A DNA stretch of 64,000 nt from Phycisphaerales bacterium (GTDB lineage Bacteria > Planctomycetota > Phycisphaerae > Phycisphaerales > UBA1924), in assembly GCA_020849615.1 (NCBI GenBank), contig JADLFW010000019.1, positions 124,001 to 188,000 of the forward strand, read 5' to 3'. Below are positions 1 to 7,869 of this stretch, piece by piece. The stretch's first letter is position 1. Every line of letters starts with the position of its first letter. Made by a program: the position numbers and the translations under genes. Below the pieces are notes generated by a model. That model made no database searches and was not told the DNA's origin. It was given only the letters and a program-made list of their open reading frames with translations.

Positions 1-392
1 TGAGGAACAACCTGTTCGCGCTGGGGCGGGATGCGCAGGTGTGGAAGACCCGTCGTGAGGAGCACCGGTGCTTCACGTTCGAGCGGAACATCGTGGTGTA
101 CGACGGCGGGCCCGGGAGCGAGCTGTTCAAGGGCGACTGGGGCGGGAATGACACGGTGGTCGCGCGGAATGTGTACTGGCGGCGCGGCGGCCCGGTCGAG
201 TTCCCGGGCGGGGAGACGCTGGAGGCGAGGCGGGGGCGCGGGGTTGATGTCGGGTCGGTGATCGGGGATCCCGGGTGGCGTGAGGATGAGCCGCTGCGGC
301 TGGGGGATGCGGAAGCGCTGGGGGCGATCGGGTTCATGCGGATTGACATGGGAGGGGTTGGCCCGCGCCCCGGCCCGCATGTGGATTACTGA
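1..392 (+). CDS. C-terminal part of a secreted parallel beta-helix protein (partial)
   Basis: Only the last ~129 codons are present, read from base 3; the start lies left of the window. The peptide has short repeated turns of the right-handed beta-helix type (RNNLFALG, FERNIVVYDG, ARNVYWRRGG), where Asn and hydrophobic residues stack from coil to coil. Such proteins in planctomycetes are usually exported and often act on polysaccharides, but the catalytic part is not visible, so no substrate can be named. The last residues look like a short capping region. The frame stays open to the left edge and ends at TGA 390-392. Family assignment is an inference from the repeat pattern alone. Confidence 0.6.
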   Translation, partial: RNNLFALGRDAQVWKTRREEHRCFTFERNIVVYDGGPGSELFKGDWGGNDTVVARNVYWRRGGPVEFPGGETLEARRGRGVDVGSVIGDPGWREDEPLRLGDAEALGAIGFMRIDMGGVGPRPGPHVDY

Positions 393-773
393 TGGTGCGG
401 CCCGGCTGGGATTGTGGCGGCGCGCTTTGGGCCGGCGGAGGTCGGAGCCCGGGGTGTCGGCGAGGCGGAGGAGGGCGGTGGCGGCCCGGCGGGCGGTGCG
501 GGGATCGGGGGAGGAGCAGAGGCGGGAGAGGGTGAGGATGGCCCGGGTGCGGGCGGAGGAGAGGAAGAGGGATTCGAAGGAAGGAGGCATTGGGCATTGG
601 GCATCGGGCACTGGTGAAGAGGCGGCGGGCATGGGAGCGAACGTACAGCGGGCGGGCGCGGAATCAAGGGGGTGAGCGCGCATGACCGCGAAGTTGCGCG
701 CAAGGGTGGTCGATGCGCGCGGGAATTTGAACGCAGAGGCCGCGGAGGACAGAGGCGGAGGTGGTTCGAGAGA
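393..773. other. Intergenic stretch with no supported gene
   Basis: Several overlapping open frames exist on both strands, but all are Arg/Gly/Pro/Ala-rich with no recognisable domain, as expected from random high-GC sequence. Around 592-615 there is a short imprecise direct repeat (gcattggg / gcatcggg). I see no RNA gene, no clear promoter and no terminator. It leads into the repeat field that starts at about 774. Confidence 0.55.
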
Positions 774-916
774 GTCGTCCGCCCTCCGGGCGGGAGGAGG
801 AGAGGGGAAGGGATGGAAGGGAGGCCCGGCTTCCAGGGGCTGAAGCCCCTGGCAACGATCGTGCGCCCTGGCGGGCGGAGAGCGCGGGCTGAGTCGAAGA
901 CTTGTCAGGTCAGTGG
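774..916 (+). repeat. Dispersed multi-hairpin element, copy A
   Basis: The same element recurs at 17829-17970 and 18454-18602. In order it holds CCGCCC-tcc-GGGCGG, CCAGGGGC-tgaa-GCCCCTGG, CGCCC-tggc-GGGCG and a last hairpin around the loop cgaagac. In this copy the last hairpin has decayed (only CTGA/TCAG remains of the outer stem) and it runs directly into the 54-bp tandem array. No open frame is conserved across the copies. This looks like a mobile or selected palindromic element rather than a gene. Confidence 0.85.
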
Positions 917-1297
917 CGCGGCGCGGGGCTCACCGCACTGACCTGCCTCGAAGACTCGCCGGGTCAGTGGCACGGCGCGGGGTTCACCGCACTGACCTGC
1001 CTCGAAGACTCGCCGGGTCAGAGGCACGGCGCGGGGTTCACCGCACTGACCTGCCTCGAAGATTCGCCGGGTCAGTGGCACGGCGCGGGGCTCACCGCAC
1101 TGACCTGCCTCGAAGACTCGCCAGGTCAGTGGCACGGCGCGGGGTTCACCGCACTGACCTGCCTCGAAGGCTCGCCGAATCAGTGGCACGTCGCGGGGTT
1201 CACCGCACTGTCCTGCCTCGAAGACTCGCCGGGTCAGTGGCACGGCCCGGGGTTCACCGCACTGACCTGCCTCGAAGACTCGCCGGGTCAGTGGCAC
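905..1297 (+). repeat. Tandem array of 54-bp units (7 full copies plus a partial)
   Basis: The period is 54 bp with only a few substitutions between units. Each unit carries GGTCAGTG and, about 20 bp later, its inverse CACTGACC, followed by TGCCTCGAAGACTCGCC, so every unit and every unit junction can fold. The unit is an elongated version of the last hairpin of the dispersed element at 774-916. Because 54 is a multiple of three, all frames stay open and give an 18-residue peptide repeat. I treat that as a by-product, since the array lies just past the stop codon of the minus-strand hydrolase and has no start signal or codon bias of its own. Confidence 0.9.
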
Positions 1298-1299
1298 GA

Positions 1300-2145
1300 T
1301 CACCCGAGCACGAGGCCATCGTGCGCGAGGAACATGCGGTCGGGGAGGGAGACCTGGGTGGCTTCGTGCCCGAGATCGTGGGCCATGTGGACGAAGAAGG
1401 ACTGTCGGGCGCCGATGCGGCCCGCGATGGTGATGGCCTGGTCGAGGGTGAGGTGGGTGGGGTGGTGGCGGTGGCGGAGGGCATCGAGGATGAGGGTGCG
1501 CAGGCCCGCGAAGTGGCGCCAGGAGTCGGTGGGGATGGCGGAGACATCGGTGCAGTAGGCGAGGGGGAAGGGAGAGTCGGGATGGCCCGGCGCGGATTCC
1601 TCGATGCGGAAGCCCAGGACGGGGAGGCGGCCGTGGAGGAGGGGGATGGGGGTGAAGCGGAGGCCCAGGACATCGAAGGGCGCTTCGGGGTCGATGTGGT
1701 GGGCGATGAGGGAGGCGACGAAGGAGTCGTTGATGTTGTGGCGGCGGTCGAAGATGTGGCGGTAGACGTTCTTGAGAAAGCCCAGGGTGTGGTCATCGGC
1801 GAAGATATCGATGGGGGAGTTCTGGACGGCGTTGAAGCGGCGGACTTCATCGAGGCCGAAGGTGTGGTCGACGTGGTTGTGGGTGTAGACGATGGCATCG
1901 CAGCGCTTGAGGCCGAAGCGGAGGGACTGCTGGCGGAGGTCGGGCCCGGTGTCGAGGAGGATGGTGCGGGGGTGCGGGGTGGCGGGATCGGGGATGAGGA
2001 TGGCGGCGCTGGTGCGCATGCGCTGATCGCGGGGGTCGGTGCTGGTGCAGACAGCGCACTCGCAGCCGATGGCGGGGATGCCGGCGGAGGTACCGGTGCC
2101 GAGGAAGAGGAAGAGGGGGGAGGAACGGGGGTCGGGGGCGGTCAT
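1300..2145 (-). CDS. PhnP-like metallo-beta-lactamase-fold phosphodiesterase
   Basis: 281 residues. The metal motif H89-x-H91-x-D93-H94 (THNHVDH) is intact, and an N-terminal C28-x-C30-x-x-C33 cluster resembles the extra structural zinc site of PhnP, the 5-phosphoribosyl 1,2-cyclic phosphate hydrolase of C-P lyase operons. No other phn gene is in the window, so a general cyclic phosphodiester or nuclease-like role is also possible. ATG at 2145 overlaps by 4 bp the stop of the upstream S1/P1-type gene (TGA at 2142-2144), so the two are probably co-translated. The stop codon lies only a few bases from the 54-bp repeat array, leaving no room for a classical terminator. Probably cytoplasmic, as no signal peptide is seen. 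Confidence 0.82.
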   Translation of the reverse strand: MTAPDPRSSPLFLFLGTGTSAGIPAIGCECAVCTSTDPRDQRMRTSAAILIPDPATPHPRTILLDTGPDLRQQSLRFGLKRCDAIVYTHNHVDHTFGLDEVRRFNAVQNSPIDIFADDHTLGFLKNVYRHIFDRRHNINDSFVASLIAHHIDPEAPFDVLGLRFTPIPLLHGRLPVLGFRIEESAPGHPDSPFPLAYCTDVSAIPTDSWRHFAGLRTLILDALRHRHHPTHLTLDQAITIAGRIGARQSFFVHMAHDLGHEATQVSLPDRMFLAHDGLVLG

Positions 2146-3221
2146 GGTGAGCCCTGACCTGTGCTGGGCGCGGCGGCGGGGATGGCGCGGAACTGGTCTT
2201 CTTCGATCTTGTCGTACTTGAGGAAGGTTTCGATGTCGCGGTCGGAGGGCGCGGAGGCATCGATGGCGGCCTGGTAGAAGCCGGCGAGGGTGGAGGCGGC
2301 GTCGGTGAAGCGGGCGGTGATGAAGGCTTTGCCGTCATCCTGCTCGAGCCGGCCCGTCTTCTTGAGTTCGTAGAGGGGAGTGACCTGCTCGGAGGAGCGG
2401 CGGATGCAGGCGAGGGTTTCGGGCCAGGGGTTGAGGGGCTCGGCGATGGCGATGGGGGAGGCGGTGAACGCGGGGGCGAGGGTGGCGAAGCTGATGCCGT
2501 GGCGGGAGACGATCGTGCCGTCGATGTAGGCGTGGATGCCCTTGTCGGTGGAGTAGGCGCCGGGGTTGTCGCCGATCCAGCCGTGGTGGTGGATGGTGGT
2601 GTGGAGGGGCTGGGCGGCATCGCCGATGTAGTGCGCGAGGATGCCCATGTGGGTGAGGGCATCGGCCCGCGCCATTTCGAGCTGGGTGTCGCGGAGGTTT
2701 GCGGCGGCGGTGTCGCCGGCGGCCCGGGCATCATCGCGGAGGCGCTCGATGATGCGGGCGGTCTTGAGGCTCGAGATGATCCTGGCGTGGGTCTCGCAGA
2801 TGGACCAGGGGAGGAAGCCGGGCCAGTCGGCGAGTTTGGCGGGGTCGGCGGCGGGGGAAACGGGCGGGGTGAGGGGGTGATCGACGCGGGCGAGGGCGAC
2901 AGCGCGGATGAACTCGTAGCGGAGCGGGGGGAGGTCTTCGAGGCGCAGGCCCAGCGGGGGGAGTTCTTCGAGGTCGATGTAGTGGTCGGGCCCGTTGGCG
3001 TTGGAGAGGGCGGGGGAGCGGATGGCGCGCCAGCGGTCGGGGACGACGGACTCATCGGCGATGAGGGCGGAGTGTTGGGTGATCCAGACGGGGGTGGAGT
3101 CGGCGGGGAGGGCGTGGAGGGCGAGTGCCGTGATGGTGCGGTGGCCCGCGGCATCCCAGGCGAGGGTGTGGAGGGGGAGCGCGGCGATGGCGCAGGTGAA
3201 AGCAGCGCGGCGGAGGTGCAT
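2142..3221 (-). CDS. Secreted S1/P1-type zinc nuclease / phospholipase C-like protein
   Basis: 359 residues. A signal peptide of about 21 residues would be cut so that Trp22 becomes the N-terminus (LA/WDAAGH). In S1/P1 nucleases the N-terminal Trp and His6 bind zinc, and here they correspond to W22 and H27. Further expected ligands are visible: DHYID near residue 80 and H-x3-GDAAQPLH near 205, the signature of this superfamily. These enzymes cut single-stranded nucleic acid or phosphodiesters outside the cytoplasm. The pairing with a downstream phosphodiesterase suggests phosphate or nucleotide scavenging, which is inference. The C-terminal ~35 residues are charged and look disordered. Confidence 0.82.
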   Translation of the reverse strand: MHLRRAAFTCAIAALPLHTLAWDAAGHRTITALALHALPADSTPVWITQHSALIADESVVPDRWRAIRSPALSNANGPDHYIDLEELPPLGLRLEDLPPLRYEFIRAVALARVDHPLTPPVSPAADPAKLADWPGFLPWSICETHARIISSLKTARIIERLRDDARAAGDTAAANLRDTQLEMARADALTHMGILAHYIGDAAQPLHTTIHHHGWIGDNPGAYSTDKGIHAYIDGTIVSRHGISFATLAPAFTASPIAIAEPLNPWPETLACIRRSSEQVTPLYELKKTGRLEQDDGKAFITARFTDAASTLAGFYQAAIDASAPSDRDIETFLKYDKIEEDQFRAIPAAAPSTGQGSP

Positions 3222-3346
3222 GGGGAGATGGTACGGGCCCGCGCGGGGGGCTGGGATGGGCGGTTCGGTAACGAGGTTCTGGGCCCGTGCTGAGGACTGG
3301 GAAGGAAGTGATCGGACGGGGCGGGGTGCGCGGTAGGATGGCCCGG

Positions 3347-4264
3347 ATGAAGAATTACCGGCGGATATTGGCGGTGGCGGCGGGAGTGCTGGCGGGCGCG
3401 GGGGCGGCTTGGGGTCAGTCGGTGGAGGCGCCGGCCCGGCCTTCGGTGCCGGGCGCGATCGCGCCGGCGGGATCGCGGGTGATGAAGGACATTGTGTACG
3501 CGGAGCCGGCGGGGTCGGCGCCGCTGAAGCTGGATTTGTATCTGCCGGCGGAGGGGGCGGGCCCGGCGCCGGTGGTGGTGTGGGTGCACGGGGGCGGGTG
3601 GATCCAGGGGTCGAAGGAGGGTTGCCCGGCGGCGCTGCTGGTGCCCAAGGGGTTCGCGGCGGTGAGTATCAGCTACCGGTTCACGAATGTGGCGAAGTTC
3701 CCGGCCCAGCTGCATGATTGCAAGGCGGCGATCCGGTGGGTGAGGGCGCACGCGGGGGAGTACAACCTCGACGCTGATCACATCGGGGTGTGGGGCGGCT
3801 CGGCGGGGGGGCACCTGGTGGCGCTGCTGGGGACGACGGGGGATGAGAAGGGGCTGGAGGGGGACGAGGGGAACCTCGAGCAGTCGAGCGCGGTGAGGTG
3901 CGTGGTGGACTGGTTCGGGCCGATGGACATCCGGTACATCAGCGAGCCGGGGGCGACGGCGGAGGGGGTGCACGGGATGGTGGCGGCGCTGGTGGGCGGG
4001 ACGGGGGAGGCGGTGAAGGAGAACGCGGCGCTGGCGAGCCCGATCACGCACATCACGAAGGATGATGCGCCGTTCTTGATCATGCACGGGGACCAGGACA
4101 CGCTGGTGACGATCCGGCACAGCGAGGAGATGGACAAGGCGCTGCGGGCGGCGGGGGTGGAGTGCGAGTTCGTGGTGATCAAGGGCGGGGGGCACGGGCC
4201 CGGCTTTGGGGAGGCGAAGGTGCTGGAGCGGGTGGCGGGGTTCTTTGAGAAGTGGTTGAAGTGA
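3347..4264 (+). CDS. Secreted alpha/beta-hydrolase esterase (BD-FAE / HSL-like)
   Basis: 305 residues from ATG 3347, which has AGGA eight bases upstream; ATG 3338 is also possible. The first ~24 residues are a signal peptide ending AWGQ. The oxyanion motif HGGGW (near residue 87), the nucleophile elbow GGSAGG (near 149), an acidic residue in GDQDTL (near 254) and the His of GGGHGP (near 283) form a complete Ser-Asp-His set. The family hydrolyses small esters, often acetyl or feruloyl groups on plant or algal polysaccharides; the real substrate is unknown. It diverges from the S1/P1-type gene with about 125 bp between them. Confidence 0.85.
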   Translation: MKNYRRILAVAAGVLAGAGAAWGQSVEAPARPSVPGAIAPAGSRVMKDIVYAEPAGSAPLKLDLYLPAEGAGPAPVVVWVHGGGWIQGSKEGCPAALLVPKGFAAVSISYRFTNVAKFPAQLHDCKAAIRWVRAHAGEYNLDADHIGVWGGSAGGHLVALLGTTGDEKGLEGDEGNLEQSSAVRCVVDWFGPMDIRYISEPGATAEGVHGMVAALVGGTGEAVKENAALASPITHITKDDAPFLIMHGDQDTLVTIRHSEEMDKALRAAGVECEFVVIKGGGHGPGFGEAKVLERVAGFFEKWLK

Positions 4265-4340
4265 AGGCACGGAGGCACGAAGGGACGAAGGCACGAAGGG
4301 AAGAGGATTCACCACAGAGGCACAGAGGCACGGAAATGGG
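4264..4340 (+). repeat. Short A/G-rich repeat (cacgaagg / cacagagg type)
   Basis: Immediate direct repeats of ggcacgaagg-like and ggcacagagg-like 9-10-mers follow the esterase stop. Related tracts occur at about 5175-5210, 7505-7550, 41580-41600, 47757-47795 (inverse), 50053-50124 (inverse), 56050-56085 and 58210-58235. They sit between genes except at 56050, where one is inside radA. Confidence 0.75.
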
Positions 4341-4366
4341 GGGAGCGTGGGTTGGGGACATCGGCG

Positions 4367-5167
4367 ATGAGCGAGCCTGCGAGCGAGGTTGCCGTGCCCG
4401 TCAGGAGGCTGTCGTGGTGGCGGCGGGTGATCCTGTTTGTGCTGGAGGTGAACCCGGCGTGGTGGGGAAGCGCGCGGCTGTGGGCGCTGGTGGTCGCGCT
4501 TGTGTTTCTGACCGCGATAGTCGCTGCCGAAAACGGGGTATCAAGCGGTTTTTCCTGGGTTTCCACCCTGCCGCTGAAACCAGTCAAAGACAACCAGTGG
4601 CAACTGATGGACCGCGATACCGCGAGGGATGGCGACTTTGCGCACATCGAGGTGCACACACACTTCGCATCTGCGCACCGCTGGAGCGAGGCGTATTCCG
4701 GCCCGATGAGTGGAGTGTTGTACGGCCCCCGAGGGGCCAGCCGTCCGATCGCGGGGGCCGAAGCCCGGGTGATGGTCCGGGATGCGCTGGCCCGGTTGAC
4801 CGCGGAAGAGTTTCGGAACTGGATGGCGACAGAGGAGCATCTGACACCCCCTGATTACGACTTGTGGGAGCGGATTGTGTATGACGGCCGGGCCGAGGCG
4901 TTCAGCGGGAGCAGGTTCTGGTGGTATTTGGCCCGGCAGTCTGACCTGCTGAGATCGATCGCGCTGATCGGGTTCCTGCTGTGCTTTGCGGTGGGCTTCC
5001 TGCGCTCGGTGCAGCGGCGTACGTTCGAACCGCCGCTCGCGCTGATCGCGAAGGGGCGGTGTCCGCGTTGCCGGTACGACATGACCGGAGCGCCGACGCG
5101 GGTGTGCCCGGAGTGCGGGACCGATGTGGAGGCGGTGGAGCGGGAGGCGAGGGCGGCGCTGGAGTGA
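4367..5167 (+). CDS. Membrane protein with C-terminal zinc ribbon (tandem copy 1)
   Basis: 266 residues. ATG 4367 is preferred over TTG 4352. The order is: a conserved LSWWRRVILFVLEV start, a membrane segment (residues ~35-52), a ~140-residue external or periplasmic part without a recognised fold, a second membrane segment (~205-224), then a rubredoxin-like zinc ribbon (CPRC ... CPEC) and a charged tail VEAVEREARAALE. No enzymatic motif is seen. The neighbour at 5208 has nearly the same start and end but an unrelated middle. Function unknown; such proteins are common in planctomycetes. Confidence 0.8.
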   Translation: MSEPASEVAVPVRRLSWWRRVILFVLEVNPAWWGSARLWALVVALVFLTAIVAAENGVSSGFSWVSTLPLKPVKDNQWQLMDRDTARDGDFAHIEVHTHFASAHRWSEAYSGPMSGVLYGPRGASRPIAGAEARVMVRDALARLTAEEFRNWMATEEHLTPPDYDLWERIVYDGRAEAFSGSRFWWYLARQSDLLRSIALIGFLLCFAVGFLRSVQRRTFEPPLALIAKGRCPRCRYDMTGAPTRVCPECGTDVEAVEREARAALE

Positions 5168-5207
5168 GGGAAATGACCGGACCTCCACGGAGCGCCACGG
5201 AGAGAAG

Positions 5208-6032
5208 ATGAGGACGCGGATGAACGCGGGTGAGGCGGATGCGAGGGGGAGGGGTAGGCCCGGCACGCGACTGTCGTGGTGGCGGCGGGCGATTCTGTTC
5301 GTGCTGGAGGTGAACCCGCCGTGGTGGGGACTAGCGAGGCTGTGGGCATTCGTCCTGCTTCTGCTTGCCATCGGCATTGACTCAATCGGCGGACCGGATC
5401 AGCTCTCGACGGAAGGCGTGACATTTGTCTACGTGCTCAATGCCGATGGTCAATGGGCCTTGAACAGATACGGAGGCGGATATATCGCGGTCGTCGAGTT
5501 TTGTGCGGCCGTGGAGCATCACCAGGGTGATGGATGGGACCGTTGGGATGTCGAACCTGTGACGGTTCGGCAAACATACCCGGACAGTTCGGGCTCCTAC
5601 ATCCGCGACATCGACAGCATCGACGCTCGTCGCCTCGGATTCGCCGCCGCTTCTGATGCCCTGGACATTCAGGCACGGACTGCGGATCGTCGCCGTGGAG
5701 ACAACGTCGAAGGCGCACGACAGATGATGATTGTCGGCCACATGGTTCGCGATGGGCGATCGACCTACATCGAAGGCATGCGCAGCTATCTCCTCTGGCT
5801 CGCATCGCGGATCGGTGTGTGGCTGTCCATCACGGGCATGGTGATGTCGCTCGGCGTGGGATCGCTACGAGTCCTCGCTCGTTTCGAGTACGACCGGAGG
5901 CTGCAACGCATCCGTAATTGCCGGTGTCCGATGTGCTGTTACGACATGTCCGCGGCGGCGGCCCGGGTGTGCCCCGAGTGCGGGGCGGATGTGGAGGCGG
6001 TGGAGCGGGAGGCGAGGGCGGCGCTGGAGTGA
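5208..6032 (+). CDS. Membrane protein with C-terminal zinc ribbon (tandem copy 2)
   Basis: 274 residues from ATG 5208, with GGAGAGAAG upstream; ATG 5220 is an alternative. The LSWWRRAILFVLEVNPPWWG start and the last ~25 residues are almost identical to the preceding gene, with a 49-bp identical run around both stop codons. The central ~150 residues (about 5390-5790) share nothing obvious and are less GC-rich. Two membrane segments (~48-62 and ~205-225) flank the divergent part, and the ribbon here is CPMC ... CPEC. The pattern suggests duplication with conserved anchors and an exchanged or fast-evolving central domain. Function unknown. Confidence 0.8.
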   Translation: MRTRMNAGEADARGRGRPGTRLSWWRRAILFVLEVNPPWWGLARLWAFVLLLLAIGIDSIGGPDQLSTEGVTFVYVLNADGQWALNRYGGGYIAVVEFCAAVEHHQGDGWDRWDVEPVTVRQTYPDSSGSYIRDIDSIDARRLGFAAASDALDIQARTADRRRGDNVEGARQMMIVGHMVRDGRSTYIEGMRSYLLWLASRIGVWLSITGMVMSLGVGSLRVLARFEYDRRLQRIRNCRCPMCCYDMSAAAARVCPECGADVEAVEREARAALE

Positions 6033-6480
6033 GGGAGGAACCCGGCGATTTCGCGATGAGGACATCGCTCATCGCCGGCGTGGGGGTGTGCGTGGGGGTG
6101 TGCGACGCCCACGGGGGCTGGCGCGGGGGCGCGGGCCAATGCTCGCTCCCTCACGGTCGCGGAGGAGCGCGCGGGGTGGTGGCCCGCTCGCTGACGCATC
6201 GCGGTTCGGTTTGGAGCGGGCGCCTGGCGAGAAAGCCCTCGCTTGCGCTTCGGGCTCGTGGATCATCGTGACAGGCAGGCGCGGGAGAGAGGCACGGAAA
6301 GAAAGCTCTTGCTGACGCTCGGGCTGCTTGTTTGGGGGGCCACTGAATCATTGTGAAGGCAAAGAACGCCCTCCCTGACGGTCGGGCTGCTTGTTCGGCG
6401 GGCCGCTGAATCATTGTGAACGCAAAGAAAGCCCTCCCTGACGGTCGGGCTACTTGCCAGGCGCGGGTTGAGGCGCGGGT
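6033..6480 (+). repeat. Non-coding stretch with tandem CTCGCTGACGCTCGGGCT-type repeats
   Basis: No supported gene. After a G/C-rich lead there are one degenerate copy (about 6232-6256) and three better copies of the repeat at 6304-6333, 6367-6396 and 6429-6457. The latter are spaced about 62 bp apart, with a shared linker ending in actgaatcattgtga. Two copies carry the variant CTCCCTGACGGTCGGGCT, in which both arms have changed together so that the palindrome is kept. The last copy ends next to the stop codon of sucD on the other strand. Confidence 0.8.
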
Positions 6481-7473
6481 TCAGGTGCCCATGGCGTCGG
6501 CCATGGCCCGGCCCATGTCGGCGGGGGACATGGCGATGGAGACGCCGGCGGCCTTGAGGGCGTTGATCTTGGCGTCGGCGGTGTCATCGGCGCCGCCGAT
6601 GATGGCGCCGGCGTGGCCCATGCGCCGGCCCGGCGGGGCGGTACGGCCCGCGATGAAGGCGGCGACGGGCTTGCTCAGCTTGCCGGACTTACGGGCATCT
6701 GCGATCCAGCGGGCGGCGTCGATCTCATCGGAGCCGCCGATCTCGCCGATGAGGAGGATGCCGTGGGTGTCGGGGTCGGCGGCGAAGAGTTCGAGGCAGT
6801 CGATGTGGTTGAGGCCGCGGACGGGGTCGCCGCCGATGCCGACGCAGGTGGACTGTCCGAAGCCGAGCTGGCTGGTCTGCCAGACGGCCTCGTAGGTGAG
6901 GGTGCCGGAGCGGGAGACGATGCCGACGGCCCGGCCGCGCTTGGACTGGCTGATGTGGGTGTGGATGTAGCCCGGCATGATGCCGATCTTGCAGCCGGCG
7001 TTGGTGTAGGGGTCTTGAGCGGAGGCGCCTGTGCCGGTCTTTGGCCCGGGGGTGATGATGCCGGGGCAGTTGGGCCCGACGAGGGTGATCTTGCGTTTGG
7101 AGGCGGGGATTTCGGGGCCGCCGTTGATTTCATCGAGGACAGCGCGGACGCGGATCATGTCCTGGACGGGGACACCTTCGGTGATGGCGCAGATGACGGG
7201 GAGGTTGGCGTAGGCGGCTTCGAGGATGGCATCGCCGGCGAGGCCCGGCGGGACGAAGATCATGGTGGCGGTGGCGCCGGTGGCTTTGACGGCGGCGGCG
7301 ACGGTGTCGAAGATGGGGAGGCCGTTGTCATCTTTCTGGCCGCCCTTGCCGGGGGTGACGCCGCCGGCCATTTTGGTGCCGTAGAGGTGGCAGCCCTTGG
7401 TGTGGACCGCGCCGAAGGAGCCGGTGATGCCCTGGCAGATGACGCGGGTGTCTTTATTGATGAGGATGGCCAT
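6481..7473 (-). CDS. sucD: Succinate-CoA ligase alpha subunit
   Basis: 330 residues, starting [19 protein letters not shown] at ATG 7473. The frame stays open upstream to 7677, but that part is repeat sequence. The CoA-binding Rossmann motif GITGSFG is near residue 15, and GPNCPG and the phospho-histidine loop GHAGAI (His near 287) are present. The enzyme interconverts succinyl-CoA and succinate with nucleoside triphosphate formation in the TCA cycle. The beta subunit sucC, normally next door, is absent, and both flanks are repeat fields, which suggests rearrangement. Internal insertions near residues 45-55 and 150-165 make it somewhat longer than typical (~290). Confidence 0.95.
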   Translation of the reverse strand: MAILINKDTRVICQGITGSFGAVHTKGCHLYGTKMAGGVTPGKGGQKDDNGLPIFDTVAAAVKATGATATMIFVPPGLAGDAILEAAYANLPVICAITEGVPVQDMIRVRAVLDEINGGPEIPASKRKITLVGPNCPGIITPGPKTGTGASAQDPYTNAGCKIGIMPGYIHTHISQSKRGRAVGIVSRSGTLTYEAVWQTSQLGFGQSTCVGIGGDPVRGLNHIDCLELFAADPDTHGILLIGEIGGSDEIDAARWIADARKSGKLSKPVAAFIAGRTAPPGRRMGHAGAIIGGADDTADAKINALKAAGVSIAMSPADMGRAMADAMGT

Positions 7474-7869
7474 GGGACTGGGAGGATAGCCGGGAAGAAG
7501 GGGGGAAGGCACGGAGGCACGGAGGGACGGAGGCACGGAGGCACGGAGTGGCCCGGCTCGTCGATGGCCGTGGAAAAAGCGAGGGAGTTTTGCTTGTGGA
7601 GGGGAGGATGGCGGCGAGGAGAGCGGCCCGGGGGTGGGGAGCGATGGGCGTGGCGGGCTCGAAGACTCGCCCACCACGGCACCCGGCTACTGCATCACAA
7701 AGACCAAGAGAGCCCTCGCTGACGCTCGGGCTGCTTGTTGGGCGCCCCGAGCGAGCGACGTCGTGGCGGGCTCGAAGACTCGCCCACCACGGCACCCGGC
7801 ACCGCATCACAAAGACCAAGAGAGCCCTCGCTGACGCTCGGGCTGCTTGTCACGCGCCCCTGGCGAGGG
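7474..7869 (+). repeat. Repeat-filled intergenic region (cacgga tract and two ~111-bp tandem units)
   Basis: From 7505 to 7550 there are iterated cacggaggcacgga blocks. Two nearly identical ~111-bp units follow (from about 7650 and 7761). Each carries GTGGCGGGC-tcgaagactc-GCCCACCAC, the tail CGGCACCCGGC, the spacer gcatcacaaagaccaagag, and then the AGCCCTCGCTGACGCTCGGGCT palindrome (7711-7740 and 7823-7850). This joins two repeat families into one duplicated unit. No gene or promoter is visible. Confidence 0.8.

Noticed and set aside
393-703. Several short frames on both strands after the beta-helix gene
   Set aside because: Arg- or Pro-rich low complexity with no motif; typical random frames at this GC content.
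905-1297. CRISPR array
   Set aside because: Units are contiguous with no variable spacers and no cas gene is present.
902-1558. Open frame coding for an 18-residue peptide repeat (ends SPGQWH)
   Set aside because: The repeat length of 54 bp keeps every frame open on both strands. There is no signal peptide or ribosome site, and the frame runs on into the antisense of a real gene.
7474-7677. N-terminal extension of sucD
   Set aside because: The added residues come from cacgga repeats and are Ser/Pro-rich; ATG 7473 gives the normal family start.
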